This document shows positions 49,812-59,538 of a stretch of 64,000 bases of DNA, in pieces (positions within the stretch are counted from its first letter, which is position 1; the number at the start of each line of letters is the position of its first letter). Made by a program: the position numbers and the translations under genes. Under the pieces are notes generated by a model. The model did not search any database and was not told the DNA's origin. It saw only the letters and a program-made list of their open reading frames with translations. The DNA is from an uncultured Paracoccaceae bacterium (GTDB lineage Bacteria; Pseudomonadota; Alphaproteobacteria; Rhodobacterales; Rhodobacteraceae). The stretch covers positions 1-64,000 of the forward strand of contig CANLYJ010000003.1 in assembly GCA_947495295.1 (NCBI GenBank), in the 5' to 3' direction.

Positions 49812-49961
49812 CGGGGCGCTCCTGGGACAAATGATAACAGCGCCACTTGACCGCAACTTGCGAAATTACGCAATGGGCCAAGCAACTTGCCTCAACAATT
49901 CCCCAACCCTTGGCCCCGCCTGCCGGTTTCGCTAGCGTGCGCAAAACCAAGGCGAGGCACC

Positions 49962-50780
49962 ATGAACGACGATCCCCTGATCCACGACCCAAATGGCGGC
50001 ATGCCGCGCTTGCTGGAAATCATGCGGCGGCTGCGCGATCCTGATACCGGCTGCCCATGGGATATCGAACAGGATTTCAACTCTATCGCCCCCTACACAA
50101 TCGAAGAGGCATATGAAGTGGCCGACGCCATCGCCCGCAGTGACTGGGGCGAGCTTGAGGGGGAACTGGGCGATCTGTTGTTACAGACGGTCTATCACAC
50201 CCAAATGGGGTCGGAAGCCGGACATTTCACCTTTGACAGCGTGGTCAAGGCCATCGCGGATAAGATGGTCGCGCGTCACCCGCATGTCTTTGGCGACGAA
50301 TCGCGCAATAAATCCGCCGAACAACAAACCGCCGACTGGGAAAAGATCAAAGCGGCCGAACGGGCGGGCAAGGCGCAGACCCGGGCACTTGATGGGGTAG
50401 CTGCCGGCCTCCCTGCCCTGACACGGGCGGTCAAATTGCAAAAACGGGCAGCGCGGGTTGGTTTTGACTGGCCGGACACCAGCAACGTGATCGACAAGAT
50501 CGTCGAAGAAGCGGGCGAACTGGTCGAAGCGCGCGACACCATGACCCAGACAGAGGTTGAGGAGGAATTCGGCGATCTGCTTTTTGTGGTGGCCAACCTC
50601 GCCCGGCATCTGGACATCGATCCCGAAGCGGCATTGCGCGGCACCAACGCGAAATTCACCCGCCGATTCAACGCGGTCGAAGACGCGCTCGCCGCCAAGG
50701 GTAAAACACCCGCTGACAGCGATTTGGCTGAGATGGACGGGCTGTGGGATCAGGTGAAAGCTGCTGAAAAAGCAACCTAG
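49962..50780 (+). CDS. mazG: Nucleoside triphosphate pyrophosphohydrolase
   Basis: LRDPDTGCPWDIEQDFNSIAPYTIEEAYEVADAI; EEFGDLLFVVANLARHL. Confidence 0.95.
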   Translation: MNDDPLIHDPNGGMPRLLEIMRRLRDPDTGCPWDIEQDFNSIAPYTIEEAYEVADAIARSDWGELEGELGDLLLQTVYHTQMGSEAGHFTFDSVVKAIADKMVARHPHVFGDESRNKSAEQQTADWEKIKAAERAGKAQTRALDGVAAGLPALTRAVKLQKRAARVGFDWPDTSNVIDKIVEEAGELVEARDTMTQTEVEEEFGDLLFVVANLARHLDIDPEAALRGTNAKFTRRFNAVEDALAAKGKTPADSDLAEMDGLWDQVKAAEKAT

Positions 50781-50883
50781 TCAGCCCGCGTACAGGGTTA
50801 CCGAATTGTCGCTATGCCTTTGCTTACCAAAAGCACAAATTGATCTTTGTCCGTTTTTGCGAAACAATCTCCCCACCACAATT

Positions 50884-51945
50884 ATGGGGAATATCATGTC
50901 ATCATTTCTAAAAAGCATAATCGCAACATCACTTGTCCTTGGCATCTGGACACCGTCAACGACCATGGCGCAAGACGCCTGCCAGACCATTACACCCGTC
51001 AATGACCCTCGCGACCCTGACGATCCCGAAGGCGAAGGGCCGGTCATTATCGGTGAACCGACAGAACTGGCCGATGGGGCCAATAACTGTTTTCTGGGCG
51101 GGCGCGCAGCGGCGATCCTGTCCAACCAGCCCGATCTGCAAAACCGGCGCAGCGCGCAAAGCTATGGCATCTATGCCAGTCAGGCGGGCGGTGTTGCGGA
51201 TACCGAAGGTTTCTCTGGCCCGCTTTGGGTGACATTATCTGCACGGCAGTCTGAACTGGACGGGGCCGAACTGGACCAAGGGATCGCCACGGTTGGCGGC
51301 GATCTTTATTTCACGGATACCAGCATTTTTGGGGTCATGCTGCAAAGTGACTTTGCTTATCAGGACGGGCCCAGCGGCACCAGCTTTGACGCAACGGGCT
51401 TCATGGCCGGGGCCTATGCGATCTATATCAGCGGCGACCTGGCCTTTGACGCCAGGCTTCTGGGTGGGAAATCATCAACAGATGTCAGCGGTAGCGGTGA
51501 CCGGGTCGATGATGTCGACAGCACACGCTGGCTGGCCGCAGCGCAGGTGTCCAAACAAACACAATTGGATAACGGGCATCTGATCATCCCACATGCGTCG
51601 GTCGGCTGGTTCGAGGACAAGATGGACGCCTACACGCTCAACGCCGTCCCGGTCGAGGAAAAGACGATCCGTTACGGGCAGGCAGATCTGGGCGGGACAT
51701 GGCTGATCCCGATCACCATGGGCAACTCTGACGGAAACGTCATCCTCGGGGCCAGCGCGATCATCGGATTTGGCGACGCGGCGGGCGAGGAAGTACCAGA
51801 TGACCTGCGCGGTCGGCTTGATCTGGGGGTCGAACTGTTCCGGGGCGATGCATGGTCGGTTTCGGCGATGGTGTTCAGCGACGGGATTGGGCAGGATAAT
51901 TTCGAATCCTATGGCGCCGACCTGGGTGTAACGCTCTGGTTCTAA
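50884..51945 (+). CDS. Secreted/outer-membrane protein with autotransporter-type beta-barrel
   Basis: Signal peptide LVLGIWTPSTTMAQ; YGIYASQAGGVA...LWVTLSARQSELDG... amphipathic strands, terminal ...GADLGVTLWF. Confidence 0.75.
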   Translation: MGNIMSSFLKSIIATSLVLGIWTPSTTMAQDACQTITPVNDPRDPDDPEGEGPVIIGEPTELADGANNCFLGGRAAAILSNQPDLQNRRSAQSYGIYASQAGGVADTEGFSGPLWVTLSARQSELDGAELDQGIATVGGDLYFTDTSIFGVMLQSDFAYQDGPSGTSFDATGFMAGAYAIYISGDLAFDARLLGGKSSTDVSGSGDRVDDVDSTRWLAAAQVSKQTQLDNGHLIIPHASVGWFEDKMDAYTLNAVPVEEKTIRYGQADLGGTWLIPITMGNSDGNVILGASAIIGFGDAAGEEVPDDLRGRLDLGVELFRGDAWSVSAMVFSDGIGQDNFESYGADLGVTLWF

Positions 51946-51963
51946 AGACGAAAACATAGCGAA

Positions 51964-51993
51964 CCGCCTGATCAGATCATAACGATCAGGCGG
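51964..51993 (+). terminator. Strong hairpin, likely terminator
   Basis: CCGCCTGATC-AGATCATAAC-GATCAGGCGG, 10-bp perfect stem just after the barrel ORF. Confidence 0.7.
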
Positions 51994-52131
51994 CTTGCCT
52001 TGGCCTATAACCACCCACTTACGAAAAAAAAATCGAACTGGCCGGGAATAGAACGAAACCCCGGTGCGTATTCCCTCTGAAATCCCCGGCCATGGTGGCC
52101 GCAAGGGCATTTTCAACAGAGGAAATACAAA

Positions 52132-53112
52132 ATGATCACTTTTTCAAAAAGCATTCTTCTCAGCGGCCTGATTTGCGGGCTTGGTGCATGCAGCTATGGC
52201 GGCGGCGGTGGGAATGGCGGCGCAGACGACCCTGTCGCGGCGGGCGATGTTGCCCCGCAAAACCCATTCACTTCCGGCACCGAAAGCACCGATCAGGGCG
52301 GAAACGGGTTGGGATTTGCTGCCGCACATTCCGCTCTCACCGATACAAATGGCCAAACGCTCAGCGTGCGCATGGTCCGCCACATCACCGATGCGCAAAC
52401 GGGTGAGGTTCGGCTCGAAGTGACCACCGAAACCATCAACATGGAGGACATCGACGACGAAACACTCACCGCCACGATCGGCGGCGAGACCGTGGCGTTC
52501 GTGGATGGCAATGGTGAACGGCTGGACGGATCAGAACTCAGTGTCGATAACTTCTTCGAAGGCGACTTCTCGACGGTCCGGTCACTCTTTGGATATCCTG
52601 ACGAAGGCGAGCAGACAGAAGCTGTCTTCGTCGTCGGGCTCGAAACCAACCCAGAGGTGATCCAGGCACTCACCGGTCAGGTGACCTATAGCGGAGGCAT
52701 CTCGGGGTTTGGCACAGAGGTGACAAATGGCGGTGAATCCTTTGTGTCCGAGGCTTTCTTTGAAGGTGATGTTGAAATCATCGCCGATTTCGCCAGCGAA
52801 CAGATTTCAGGCACAACCAACGTCACACTCGACGAATCCGGGCTGGACTTTGAATTCGACGTCGTTGATGCGCAGATCATCGGCAACGGCTTCGGCACGG
52901 AACTGGAACTGGTCTCTTGCAGCGACGGGCTGACCTGTACCTCCAACTCCAACATCGGCGGGGCCTTCCACGGACCCAATGGTGAAGAACTGGCTGGGAT
53001 TGCAGGGCTGGACCTGTCGACAACCGATGCTGACGGCAACACGCTCGATTATATCGGGTCCGGCGGGTTCATCGCGAATGAGGGCGGTACAATCGGCGGC
53101 GGGGCTGATTGA
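52132..53112 (+). CDS. Predicted surface lipoprotein, transferrin-binding-protein-B-like barrel
   Basis: Lipobox LGAC followed by Gly-rich linker; C-terminal SNIGGAFHGPNGEELAGIAGL typical of TbpB-like barrels. Confidence 0.65.
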   Translation: MITFSKSILLSGLICGLGACSYGGGGGNGGADDPVAAGDVAPQNPFTSGTESTDQGGNGLGFAAAHSALTDTNGQTLSVRMVRHITDAQTGEVRLEVTTETINMEDIDDETLTATIGGETVAFVDGNGERLDGSELSVDNFFEGDFSTVRSLFGYPDEGEQTEAVFVVGLETNPEVIQALTGQVTYSGGISGFGTEVTNGGESFVSEAFFEGDVEIIADFASEQISGTTNVTLDESGLDFEFDVVDAQIIGNGFGTELELVSCSDGLTCTSNSNIGGAFHGPNGEELAGIAGLDLSTTDADGNTLDYIGSGGFIANEGGTIGGGAD

Positions 53113-53177
53113 TACTGCCCCCCTTCCCATTTGTGCCTGCCTGATACAGGCTGCGCGCAAATGGGATCGGAGCAGTC

Positions 53178-53906
53178 ATGGACATCACACAAACCAAAGC
53201 AATCGTCACCGGCGGCGCCTCAGGTCTTGGCGCCGCCGCAGCAAAGGGACTGATCGATGCCGGTGCGCTGGTCACGATCTTTGATCAGAACCCCAAGGGG
53301 GCGACATATGCCGAAGATATCGGCGCTTACTTCGCCCAGGTTGATGTGACCGACGAAGACAGCGTCACCAGGGGCCTCGACAACGCCATCGACGCAATGG
53401 GCGGGCTAAATACAGCGATCAACTGCGCAGGCATCGCCACAGCCGAAAAGACGCTGGGGCGCGACGGGCCGCATACTCAAGCCAGCTTCAACCGGACCAT
53501 CAACATCAATCTCAACGGCACATTCAACGTGGCCCGGCTTGCAGCAGCCCGGATGGCCACAGGCAGCGTGATCATCAACACCGCCTCAGTCGCGGCGTTC
53601 GACGGCCAAAAGGGTCAGACAGCCTATGCTGCCTCCAAGGCCGGGATTGCGGGCCTGTCACTCCCCATGGCACGCGATCTCGCCCGCAACGGCATCCGGG
53701 TCATGGCCATTGCACCGGGCATCTTTCGGACACCAATGTTGGAAAGCCTGGGGCAAGAGGTCATGGACGGCCTCGCCGCCGACGTCATCTACCCTGCCCG
53801 GCTTGGCGAACCATCCGAATTCGCAGCGCTGGCACGGTTCATCGTCGAATGCGACTACCTGAACGGCACAACCATCCGGCTGGATGGCGCGTTGCGCATG
53901 CCATGA
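53178..53906 (+). CDS. SDR-family oxidoreductase (type-2 3-hydroxyacyl-CoA dehydrogenase-like)
   Basis: VTGGASGLGAA, NCAGIA, NTASVAAFDGQKGQTAYAASKAG. Confidence 0.9.
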   Translation: MDITQTKAIVTGGASGLGAAAAKGLIDAGALVTIFDQNPKGATYAEDIGAYFAQVDVTDEDSVTRGLDNAIDAMGGLNTAINCAGIATAEKTLGRDGPHTQASFNRTININLNGTFNVARLAAARMATGSVIINTASVAAFDGQKGQTAYAASKAGIAGLSLPMARDLARNGIRVMAIAPGIFRTPMLESLGQEVMDGLAADVIYPARLGEPSEFAALARFIVECDYLNGTTIRLDGALRMP

Positions 53907-53928
53907 CCCCATGACGAAGGACCCAGAT

Positions 53929-54351
53929 ATGCATCCTTTCCACCTCGCCTTCCCTGTCACCGACCTCGACGAGACGCGGCGCTTCTACATCGGCAAGCTC
54001 GGCTGCGAACCGGGGCGTGAAAGCGCTGGCAAATGGCTGGATTTCAGCCTGTTTGGGCACCAGATGTCCGCCCATCTGCATCAACCGTCAGACAATGCGG
54101 TCACGGCATCCGGGGCGGTCGATGGTGATACCGTGCCCATCCCGCATTTCGGGGTCGTTCTGGATACGGCCACTTTCGATGATCTGGCGGCACGGCTCAG
54201 CGCCGATGACAGCACCGACTGGATCATGCGCCCCAAACACCGAATGCGCGGCGAACCGGGCGAACAGGCTACCATGTTCGTGCGCGACCCGTCCGGCAAC
54301 GCCATCGAATTCAAAGCCTTCGCCGACCGGGCAGCGCTGTTCGCCAGCTAG
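53929..54351 (+). CDS. VOC-family (glyoxalase-like) protein
   Basis: HLAFPVTDLDETRRFYIGKLGCEPGRES; MFVRDPSGNAIEFKAF. Confidence 0.9.
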   Translation: MHPFHLAFPVTDLDETRRFYIGKLGCEPGRESAGKWLDFSLFGHQMSAHLHQPSDNAVTASGAVDGDTVPIPHFGVVLDTATFDDLAARLSADDSTDWIMRPKHRMRGEPGEQATMFVRDPSGNAIEFKAFADRAALFAS

Positions 54352-55247
54352 GGCGTCTGCAACCCGTTTGTGACCAGTGTCACGCGATAAAGGCTGGTCG
54401 TGGCCGTGATGTAAAGCTCATGCTTGGCCCGCCCGCCGAAACAGACATTCGACACCAGTTCCGGCACAAGGATCTTACCCAGCAGCTTGCCCTCGGGCGA
54501 AATGCAATGCACGCCATCCGCCGCCGACGACCAGACATTGCCATCCACATCCACGCGAAAACCATCTGAAACACCGGGAGCGATCTTGTGAAAATGCGCG
54601 CCCTCGCCGACGCTATTGTCGTCGGCCACCGGATAGACCCGCATATGTTGCGGATCATCCTCAAACATGCGGCCCGTATCCGCGACATATAACTGGCTCT
54701 CATCCGCCGAAAACGCCAGCCCGTTCGGGCAATTCATATCGGTCACCATCGGGGTCAGGCTGTCATCCCTGGGGTCAAAGCAATAGACAACACAAGGGTT
54801 TTCCTGTTCAGCCTTGAACCCCTCATAATTCGTCATGATGCCGTAATGCGGATCAGAAAACCAAATTGTGCCATCTGATTTGACCACAACATCATTAGGC
54901 GAATTCAATGGTTTACCGTCAAACTGATCCGCAATAACGGTGATATGCCCGTCCAGCTCCGTCCGCGTCACGCGCCGTGTGCCATGTTCGCAAGTGATCA
55001 ACCGGCCCTCACGATCACGGGTCTGGCCATTGGCAAAATGCGACGGCGCGCGATAGGTCGACACGCCGGTATCTGGCGACCAGCGCATAATCCTGTTGTT
55101 GGGGATGTCCGAGAAAAGCAGACAATTGGCATCGCCAAACCAAACCGGCCCTTCGACCCAGTCAAACCCGGTGGCCAGTTGCTTGACCGGCGCATTGCCA
55201 AGAACGTAGCGTCCAAATACCGGGTCAATGATTTCGAAAAATGACAT
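54348..55247 (-). CDS. SMP-30/gluconolactonase/LRE-family lactonase
   Basis: EGPVWFGDANCLLFSDIPNNRIMRW; NSPNDVVVKSDGTIWFSDPHYGI. Confidence 0.93.
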   Translation of the reverse strand: MSFFEIIDPVFGRYVLGNAPVKQLATGFDWVEGPVWFGDANCLLFSDIPNNRIMRWSPDTGVSTYRAPSHFANGQTRDREGRLITCEHGTRRVTRTELDGHITVIADQFDGKPLNSPNDVVVKSDGTIWFSDPHYGIMTNYEGFKAEQENPCVVYCFDPRDDSLTPMVTDMNCPNGLAFSADESQLYVADTGRMFEDDPQHMRVYPVADDNSVGEGAHFHKIAPGVSDGFRVDVDGNVWSSAADGVHCISPEGKLLGKILVPELVSNVCFGGRAKHELYITATTSLYRVTLVTNGLQTP

Positions 55248-55273
55248 CTGGTTGGCCTCCCGCCCTATACAAA

Positions 55274-55289
55274 ATGTTATCGTTAACTA
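55274..55289. promoter_or_regulatory. Putative LacI-family operator A
   Basis: ATGTTATCGTTAACTA between the divergent lactonase and GlcG-like genes. Confidence 0.65.
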
Positions 55290-55319
55290 TTCTACGCGTC
55301 AAACCGAAAGGATGGCGAC

Positions 55320-55736
55320 ATGCAAGCAACCCAGGATACCAGGACGCTGACCCATGCGGGCGCGATGCAGATGCTGGCGGCAGCCGTCGCAAAGGCCGAT
55401 GATCTGGGCCAACCGCAATGCATCGTCATTGTGGATGCAAGTGGCGCATTGATTGCAGAGCTTCGCATGACCGGCGCGAAATTCCTCAGCCGCAAATCGG
55501 CCCGGGCCAAGGCGCTGACAGCGGCCTCTATCGGTGCGCCGTCAGCACAAATCCCCGAAGCCGTGCGCCCTGCCATCGCTGCAGCAACCGGTGGCGCTGT
55601 GACCGGCCTGCCCGGCGGGCTGCCAATTATCGTTGCCGGCCATCTGCTTGGCGGGATCGGCGTGGGATCAGGCACAGGACACCAGGATATCGCCGTGGCC
55701 GAGGCGGCGCTCAATGCCATCGGGGCGCAGGGATGA
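55320..55736 (+). CDS. GlcG/HbpS-family protein
   Basis: QCIVIVDASGALIAELRMTGAKFLSRKSARAKALTA; GGLPIIVAGHLLGGIGVGSGTGHQDIAVAEAAL. Confidence 0.9.
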   Translation: MQATQDTRTLTHAGAMQMLAAAVAKADDLGQPQCIVIVDASGALIAELRMTGAKFLSRKSARAKALTAASIGAPSAQIPEAVRPAIAAATGGAVTGLPGGLPIIVAGHLLGGIGVGSGTGHQDIAVAEAALNAIGAQG

Positions 55737-56590
55737 AAATCGCCTTTCTCGGAACCGGGCTGATGGGTGCGCCAATGGCGCGGCGTCTGGCTGGCACTCA
55801 TGATGTCACCGTCTGGAACCGCAGTGCTGACAAGACAGCACCCCTTGCCGACACATGCACCGTCGCGCCCGACCCCGTTTCCGCCGTGCAAGACGCCAAG
55901 ATCATCATCACGATGCTGCTGGATGGGGCCGCAGCACGGCAGGTTCTGAATGATGCAACACGTGCCGCCATGCCGCCCGGCGCACTGATCGTGAATATGG
56001 GGTCGGTTGATCCGCAAACAGATCGGGATCTGGCCGGGCAGGCAAACGGACATGGACTATCCTATCTGGATGCCCCCGTCTCGGGCGGGGTTGTCGGGGC
56101 CAAGGCAGGATCGCTCGCCATTCTGGTCGGGGGTGATCAGGCGGATTTCGCCAAAGCCAAACCCATATTCGATCAACTTGGGCACGCGACCCTGCTGGGC
56201 GATGTGGGCGCGGGGCAAGTGGCGAAGCTGGCCAATCAATTGATCGTCGGGATCAGCATCGGCGCGGTAGCAGAGGCGTTCCGCCTGGCGCAGGCTGGCG
56301 GCTGCGATCCGGCCGCCCTGCGCAACGCATTGCGCGGCGGTTTTGCAGATAGCCGGATCCTTGATCTGCATGGGGCGCGCATGGTGACCGGGGATTTCAC
56401 ACCCGGCGGGCGATCCGTCGCACAACTGAAAGACCTCGACAATGCGCTGGCGTTGGCCAAGACCGCTGACCTCGACCTGCCATTATCACAAAAGATCACC
56501 GCTGGTTTTCGGGACCTTGTTGAAAACTACAATGGCGGCGAAAAAGACCACGCCGCCTATTATGAGTGGCTAAAGATCAGGCAAAGCTGA
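55733..56590 (+). CDS. NAD(P)-dependent beta-hydroxyacid dehydrogenase 1
   Basis: MKIAFLGTGLMGAPMARRLAG; LDAPVSGGVVGAKAGSL; GQVAKLANQLIVG. Confidence 0.93.
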   Translation: MKIAFLGTGLMGAPMARRLAGTHDVTVWNRSADKTAPLADTCTVAPDPVSAVQDAKIIITMLLDGAAARQVLNDATRAAMPPGALIVNMGSVDPQTDRDLAGQANGHGLSYLDAPVSGGVVGAKAGSLAILVGGDQADFAKAKPIFDQLGHATLLGDVGAGQVAKLANQLIVGISIGAVAEAFRLAQAGGCDPAALRNALRGGFADSRILDLHGARMVTGDFTPGGRSVAQLKDLDNALALAKTADLDLPLSQKITAGFRDLVENYNGGEKDHAAYYEWLKIRQS

Positions 56591-57608
56591 TCTGAGCCTT
56601 CATCGCCTGCATGCGGTCCGACGCAATTTCAAACCCTGCTACGGCATCGTCCAAAGCAACCGTATGGGTGATCAGCGGTTTTACATCGATCAACCCCTGC
56701 TGCATCAGACTGACCCCGGTATGGAACTCCTTGTGAAACCGAAACGACCCCTTCAGCGACAATTCCTTGGCCGTGATCGCCATCATCGGCAGGGTCATAT
56801 CCCCACCCAACCCCAGTTGCACGATCGTGCCACCCGGACGCATCGCATGGATACCAGCGGCCAAGGCAGGGGCAGCGCCGGAACATTCGTACAGGACGTC
56901 AAACACCCCCTTTTCCGCCGCGAACTGGTCCAATCCATCAGGCTCCTGCCCCATATTGACGGTCAGATTGGCACCCGCAGCGCGGGCCATGCCCAGCGTG
57001 AAATCAGACAGATCGGTCGCCACAATAAAATCCGCACCCGCGCGGCGCGCACAAAGGATCGACAGAACGCCAATCGGGCCGCAACCGGTGACCAGAACAG
57101 ATTTGCCAACCATGTTTCCGGCACGGCGCGTGGCATGCAGGCAAACGGCCAGCGGCTCTGCCATCGCCGCCTCGCCCGCAGTCAGCCCATCAGCAATCGC
57201 ACATTGGCTGGCATCCGCATTCAGCACCTGCCGAAATGCGCCCTGAATATGCGGGAACGGCATGGCAGAGCCATAAAACCGCATGTTCAGGCATTGGTTC
57301 TGCATGCCGAACAGGCAGAATTTGCAAGCATGACAGGGACGTGATGGCGAAATCGCAACCAACTGACCAATCTCATACCCGGCAACACCCTGCCCCAGCG
57401 CGGTGATATAACCAGCAACCTCGTGACCCAGAACCATCGGCTCCCGCAGCTTGATCGCGCCAAACCCGCCATGATTGTAGTAATGCAGATCAGAGCCGCA
57501 AATTCCCCCGGCGGCCATAGCAACTTGCACCTCACCCGGCTCCGGCGGGCCGACCTCCTGATCCCCGATACGCAGATCCTTTGGGCCATGAATGACAATC
57601 GATTTCAT
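56577..57608 (-). CDS. L-idonate 5-dehydrogenase-like zinc dehydrogenase
   Basis: AAGGICGSDLHYYNHGGFGAIKLREPMVLGHEVAGYI; CHACKFCLFGMQNQC. Confidence 0.88.
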   Translation of the reverse strand: MKSIVIHGPKDLRIGDQEVGPPEPGEVQVAMAAGGICGSDLHYYNHGGFGAIKLREPMVLGHEVAGYITALGQGVAGYEIGQLVAISPSRPCHACKFCLFGMQNQCLNMRFYGSAMPFPHIQGAFRQVLNADASQCAIADGLTAGEAAMAEPLAVCLHATRRAGNMVGKSVLVTGCGPIGVLSILCARRAGADFIVATDLSDFTLGMARAAGANLTVNMGQEPDGLDQFAAEKGVFDVLYECSGAAPALAAGIHAMRPGGTIVQLGLGGDMTLPMMAITAKELSLKGSFRFHKEFHTGVSLMQQGLIDVKPLITHTVALDDAVAGFEIASDRMQAMKAQISFA

Positions 57609-58555
57609 CAATTCACCAGCGTCAAAAGCGGCTGGCCCGCAAAATGGGCGGCCAGATTATCAAACACCAGCTTGCCCATCGCCTTGCGGGTTTCAAAAGT
57701 GCCAGAGGCGTGATGCGGCTGCACCATCACATTATCCAAGGCCAGAAAACGGGGGTTCAACGCAGGCTCACCCGCAAACACATCCAATGCGGCAGCACCA
57801 ACCGTCTTACTTTCCAGAGCGTCCAAAAGCGCGTCTTCGTCGATATTTGACGCGCGCGACACGTTGATGACCATTCCCTCTGGCCCCAAGGCATCCAATA
57901 CAGGCTTGTTCACAATATGCCGGGTTTCAGCCGAGGCCGCGAGCGTCACAAATAGGAAATCCGCATGACGGGCCAGCGCAACCGGATCGGGGATAAACGT
58001 CCAATCGGGTGCGTAATCCTTGGCCGTGACATCGCTATAGGCAATGTCCAGATCAAAACCAGCCAGACGTTTGGCGACCTCAAACCCGATACGGCCAAGG
58101 CCCAGAACCCCGGCCTTCTTGCCCCAGACACGGGACTGCAACGGGTACAGCCCCTGCGCCTCCCATGACCCGTCGCGCACCCATTGCGACGCCCCAATCA
58201 TACCGCGTGCCTGCGCCAGCATCATCGCAACGCCAAGGTCGGCCACATCCTTGGTCAGCACATCGGGGGTATTGGTCACATGAATGCCCCGCGCCGTGCA
58301 GGCCGCCACATCAACAGCATCATACCCGACGCCGTAGACAGACACGACTTCCAGATTGGGGCACGCATCCAGCATGGATTTATCTGCCCCCAATTCACCC
58401 CGTGTCGCGATACCCCTGACGGCCGGACCAACCTGCGCCAGAAACGCCGCCTTATCATCCGCCTCAAAGTATCGGTGCATCGTGAATGCAGCATCCAGCG
58501 GCCCCTGATCCCATTCAGGATAGTAGCCGACTTGAAGAATTTCGGGTTTCGTCAT
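57608..58555 (-). CDS. D-isomer-specific 2-hydroxyacid dehydrogenase
   Basis: GVLGLGRIGFEVAKRLAGFDLDIAYSD; HHASGTFETRKAMG. Confidence 0.92.
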   Translation of the reverse strand: MTKPEILQVGYYPEWDQGPLDAAFTMHRYFEADDKAAFLAQVGPAVRGIATRGELGADKSMLDACPNLEVVSVYGVGYDAVDVAACTARGIHVTNTPDVLTKDVADLGVAMMLAQARGMIGASQWVRDGSWEAQGLYPLQSRVWGKKAGVLGLGRIGFEVAKRLAGFDLDIAYSDVTAKDYAPDWTFIPDPVALARHADFLFVTLAASAETRHIVNKPVLDALGPEGMVINVSRASNIDEDALLDALESKTVGAAALDVFAGEPALNPRFLALDNVMVQPHHASGTFETRKAMGKLVFDNLAAHFAGQPLLTLVN

Positions 58556-58582
58556 CTGGCCACCTCGGTTTATCGCGAATAA

Positions 58583-58598
58583 ATGTTATCGATAACAT
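58583..58598. promoter_or_regulatory. Putative LacI-family operator B
   Basis: Perfect palindrome ATGTTATCGATAACAT. Confidence 0.8.
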
Positions 58599-58661
58599 AT
58601 GTGAGTCGCTACCGCCCGTCCAGCCGTAACTTCGCGTTTCGGCACGTTCCCTTGACAAGCC

Positions 58662-58677
58662 ATGTTATCGATAACAT
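58662..58677. promoter_or_regulatory. Putative LacI-family operator C
   Basis: Perfect palindrome ATGTTATCGATAACAT. Confidence 0.8.
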
Positions 58678-58719
58678 AACACATGTGACAGCACCGGTTT
58701 CGAACGAAGGGCACCGCGC

Positions 58720-59487
58720 ATGAGCTTGAAATTATTCGATCTGACCGGGCGGCGCGCGCTGATAACAGGGTCCTCGCAAGGGATTGGCTTTGCGCTGGCG
58801 CGCGGACTGGCGGCGGCAGGCGCTACAGCCGTGCTTAACGGGCGGGACAGCGCAAAATTGCATACCGCCGCCGAAACGCTCAGCGCCGAAGGGGCAACTG
58901 TCGATACCCTCCCCTTTGATGTCACAGATCACGACGCCGCCAAACAGGCCGTCGACTGGTTCGAGGCTGAAACCGGCCCCATCGACATCCTCGTGAACAA
59001 TGCAGGCATGCAGCATCGGACAATGCTGGAGGATTTCCCAGCCGACGCCTTTGAACGGCTGCTGCAAACAAATATCGCCTCTGTCTTTCACGTGGGACAA
59101 GCCTGCGCGCGGCATATGATCAAGCGCGGCAAAGGCAAGATCGTCAATATCGCCAGCGTGCAAACCGCCCTCGCCCGCCCCGGGATCGCACCTTACACGG
59201 CGACCAAAGGGGCCGTTGCGAACCTGACCAAAGGCATGGCAACGGACTGGGCGCAGCACGGGCTGCAATGCAACGCATTGGCCCCCGGCTATTTCGACAC
59301 ACCGCTCAATGCGGCCCTTGTCTCCGATCCGGAGTTTTCCGCGTGGCTCGCAAAACGAACCCCGGCCGGCCGCTGGGGCAATGTCGACGAACTTGTCGGA
59401 ACCTGCATATTCCTGTCCTCCGAAGCATCATCCTTCGTGAATGGTACAACTGTGTTTGTTGATGGCGGGATCACCGCGTCGCTATGA
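58720..59487 (+). CDS. SDR-family oxidoreductase (gluconate 5-dehydrogenase-like)
   Basis: ALITGSSQGIGFALARGLA; VNNAGMQHR; ASVQTALARPGIAPYTATKGAV. Confidence 0.92.
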   Translation: MSLKLFDLTGRRALITGSSQGIGFALARGLAAAGATAVLNGRDSAKLHTAAETLSAEGATVDTLPFDVTDHDAAKQAVDWFEAETGPIDILVNNAGMQHRTMLEDFPADAFERLLQTNIASVFHVGQACARHMIKRGKGKIVNIASVQTALARPGIAPYTATKGAVANLTKGMATDWAQHGLQCNALAPGYFDTPLNAALVSDPEFSAWLAKRTPAGRWGNVDELVGTCIFLSSEASSFVNGTTVFVDGGITASL

Positions 59488-59538
59488 TAAAACGGCTGCG
59501 CCTGATCGGCGCAGTCGATCAACCAGAAAGAAAAGCCT

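Noticed and set aside
48972-49850. 292-aa plus ORF opposite the M20 gene
   Set aside because: Antisense shadow ORF without recognisable domains.
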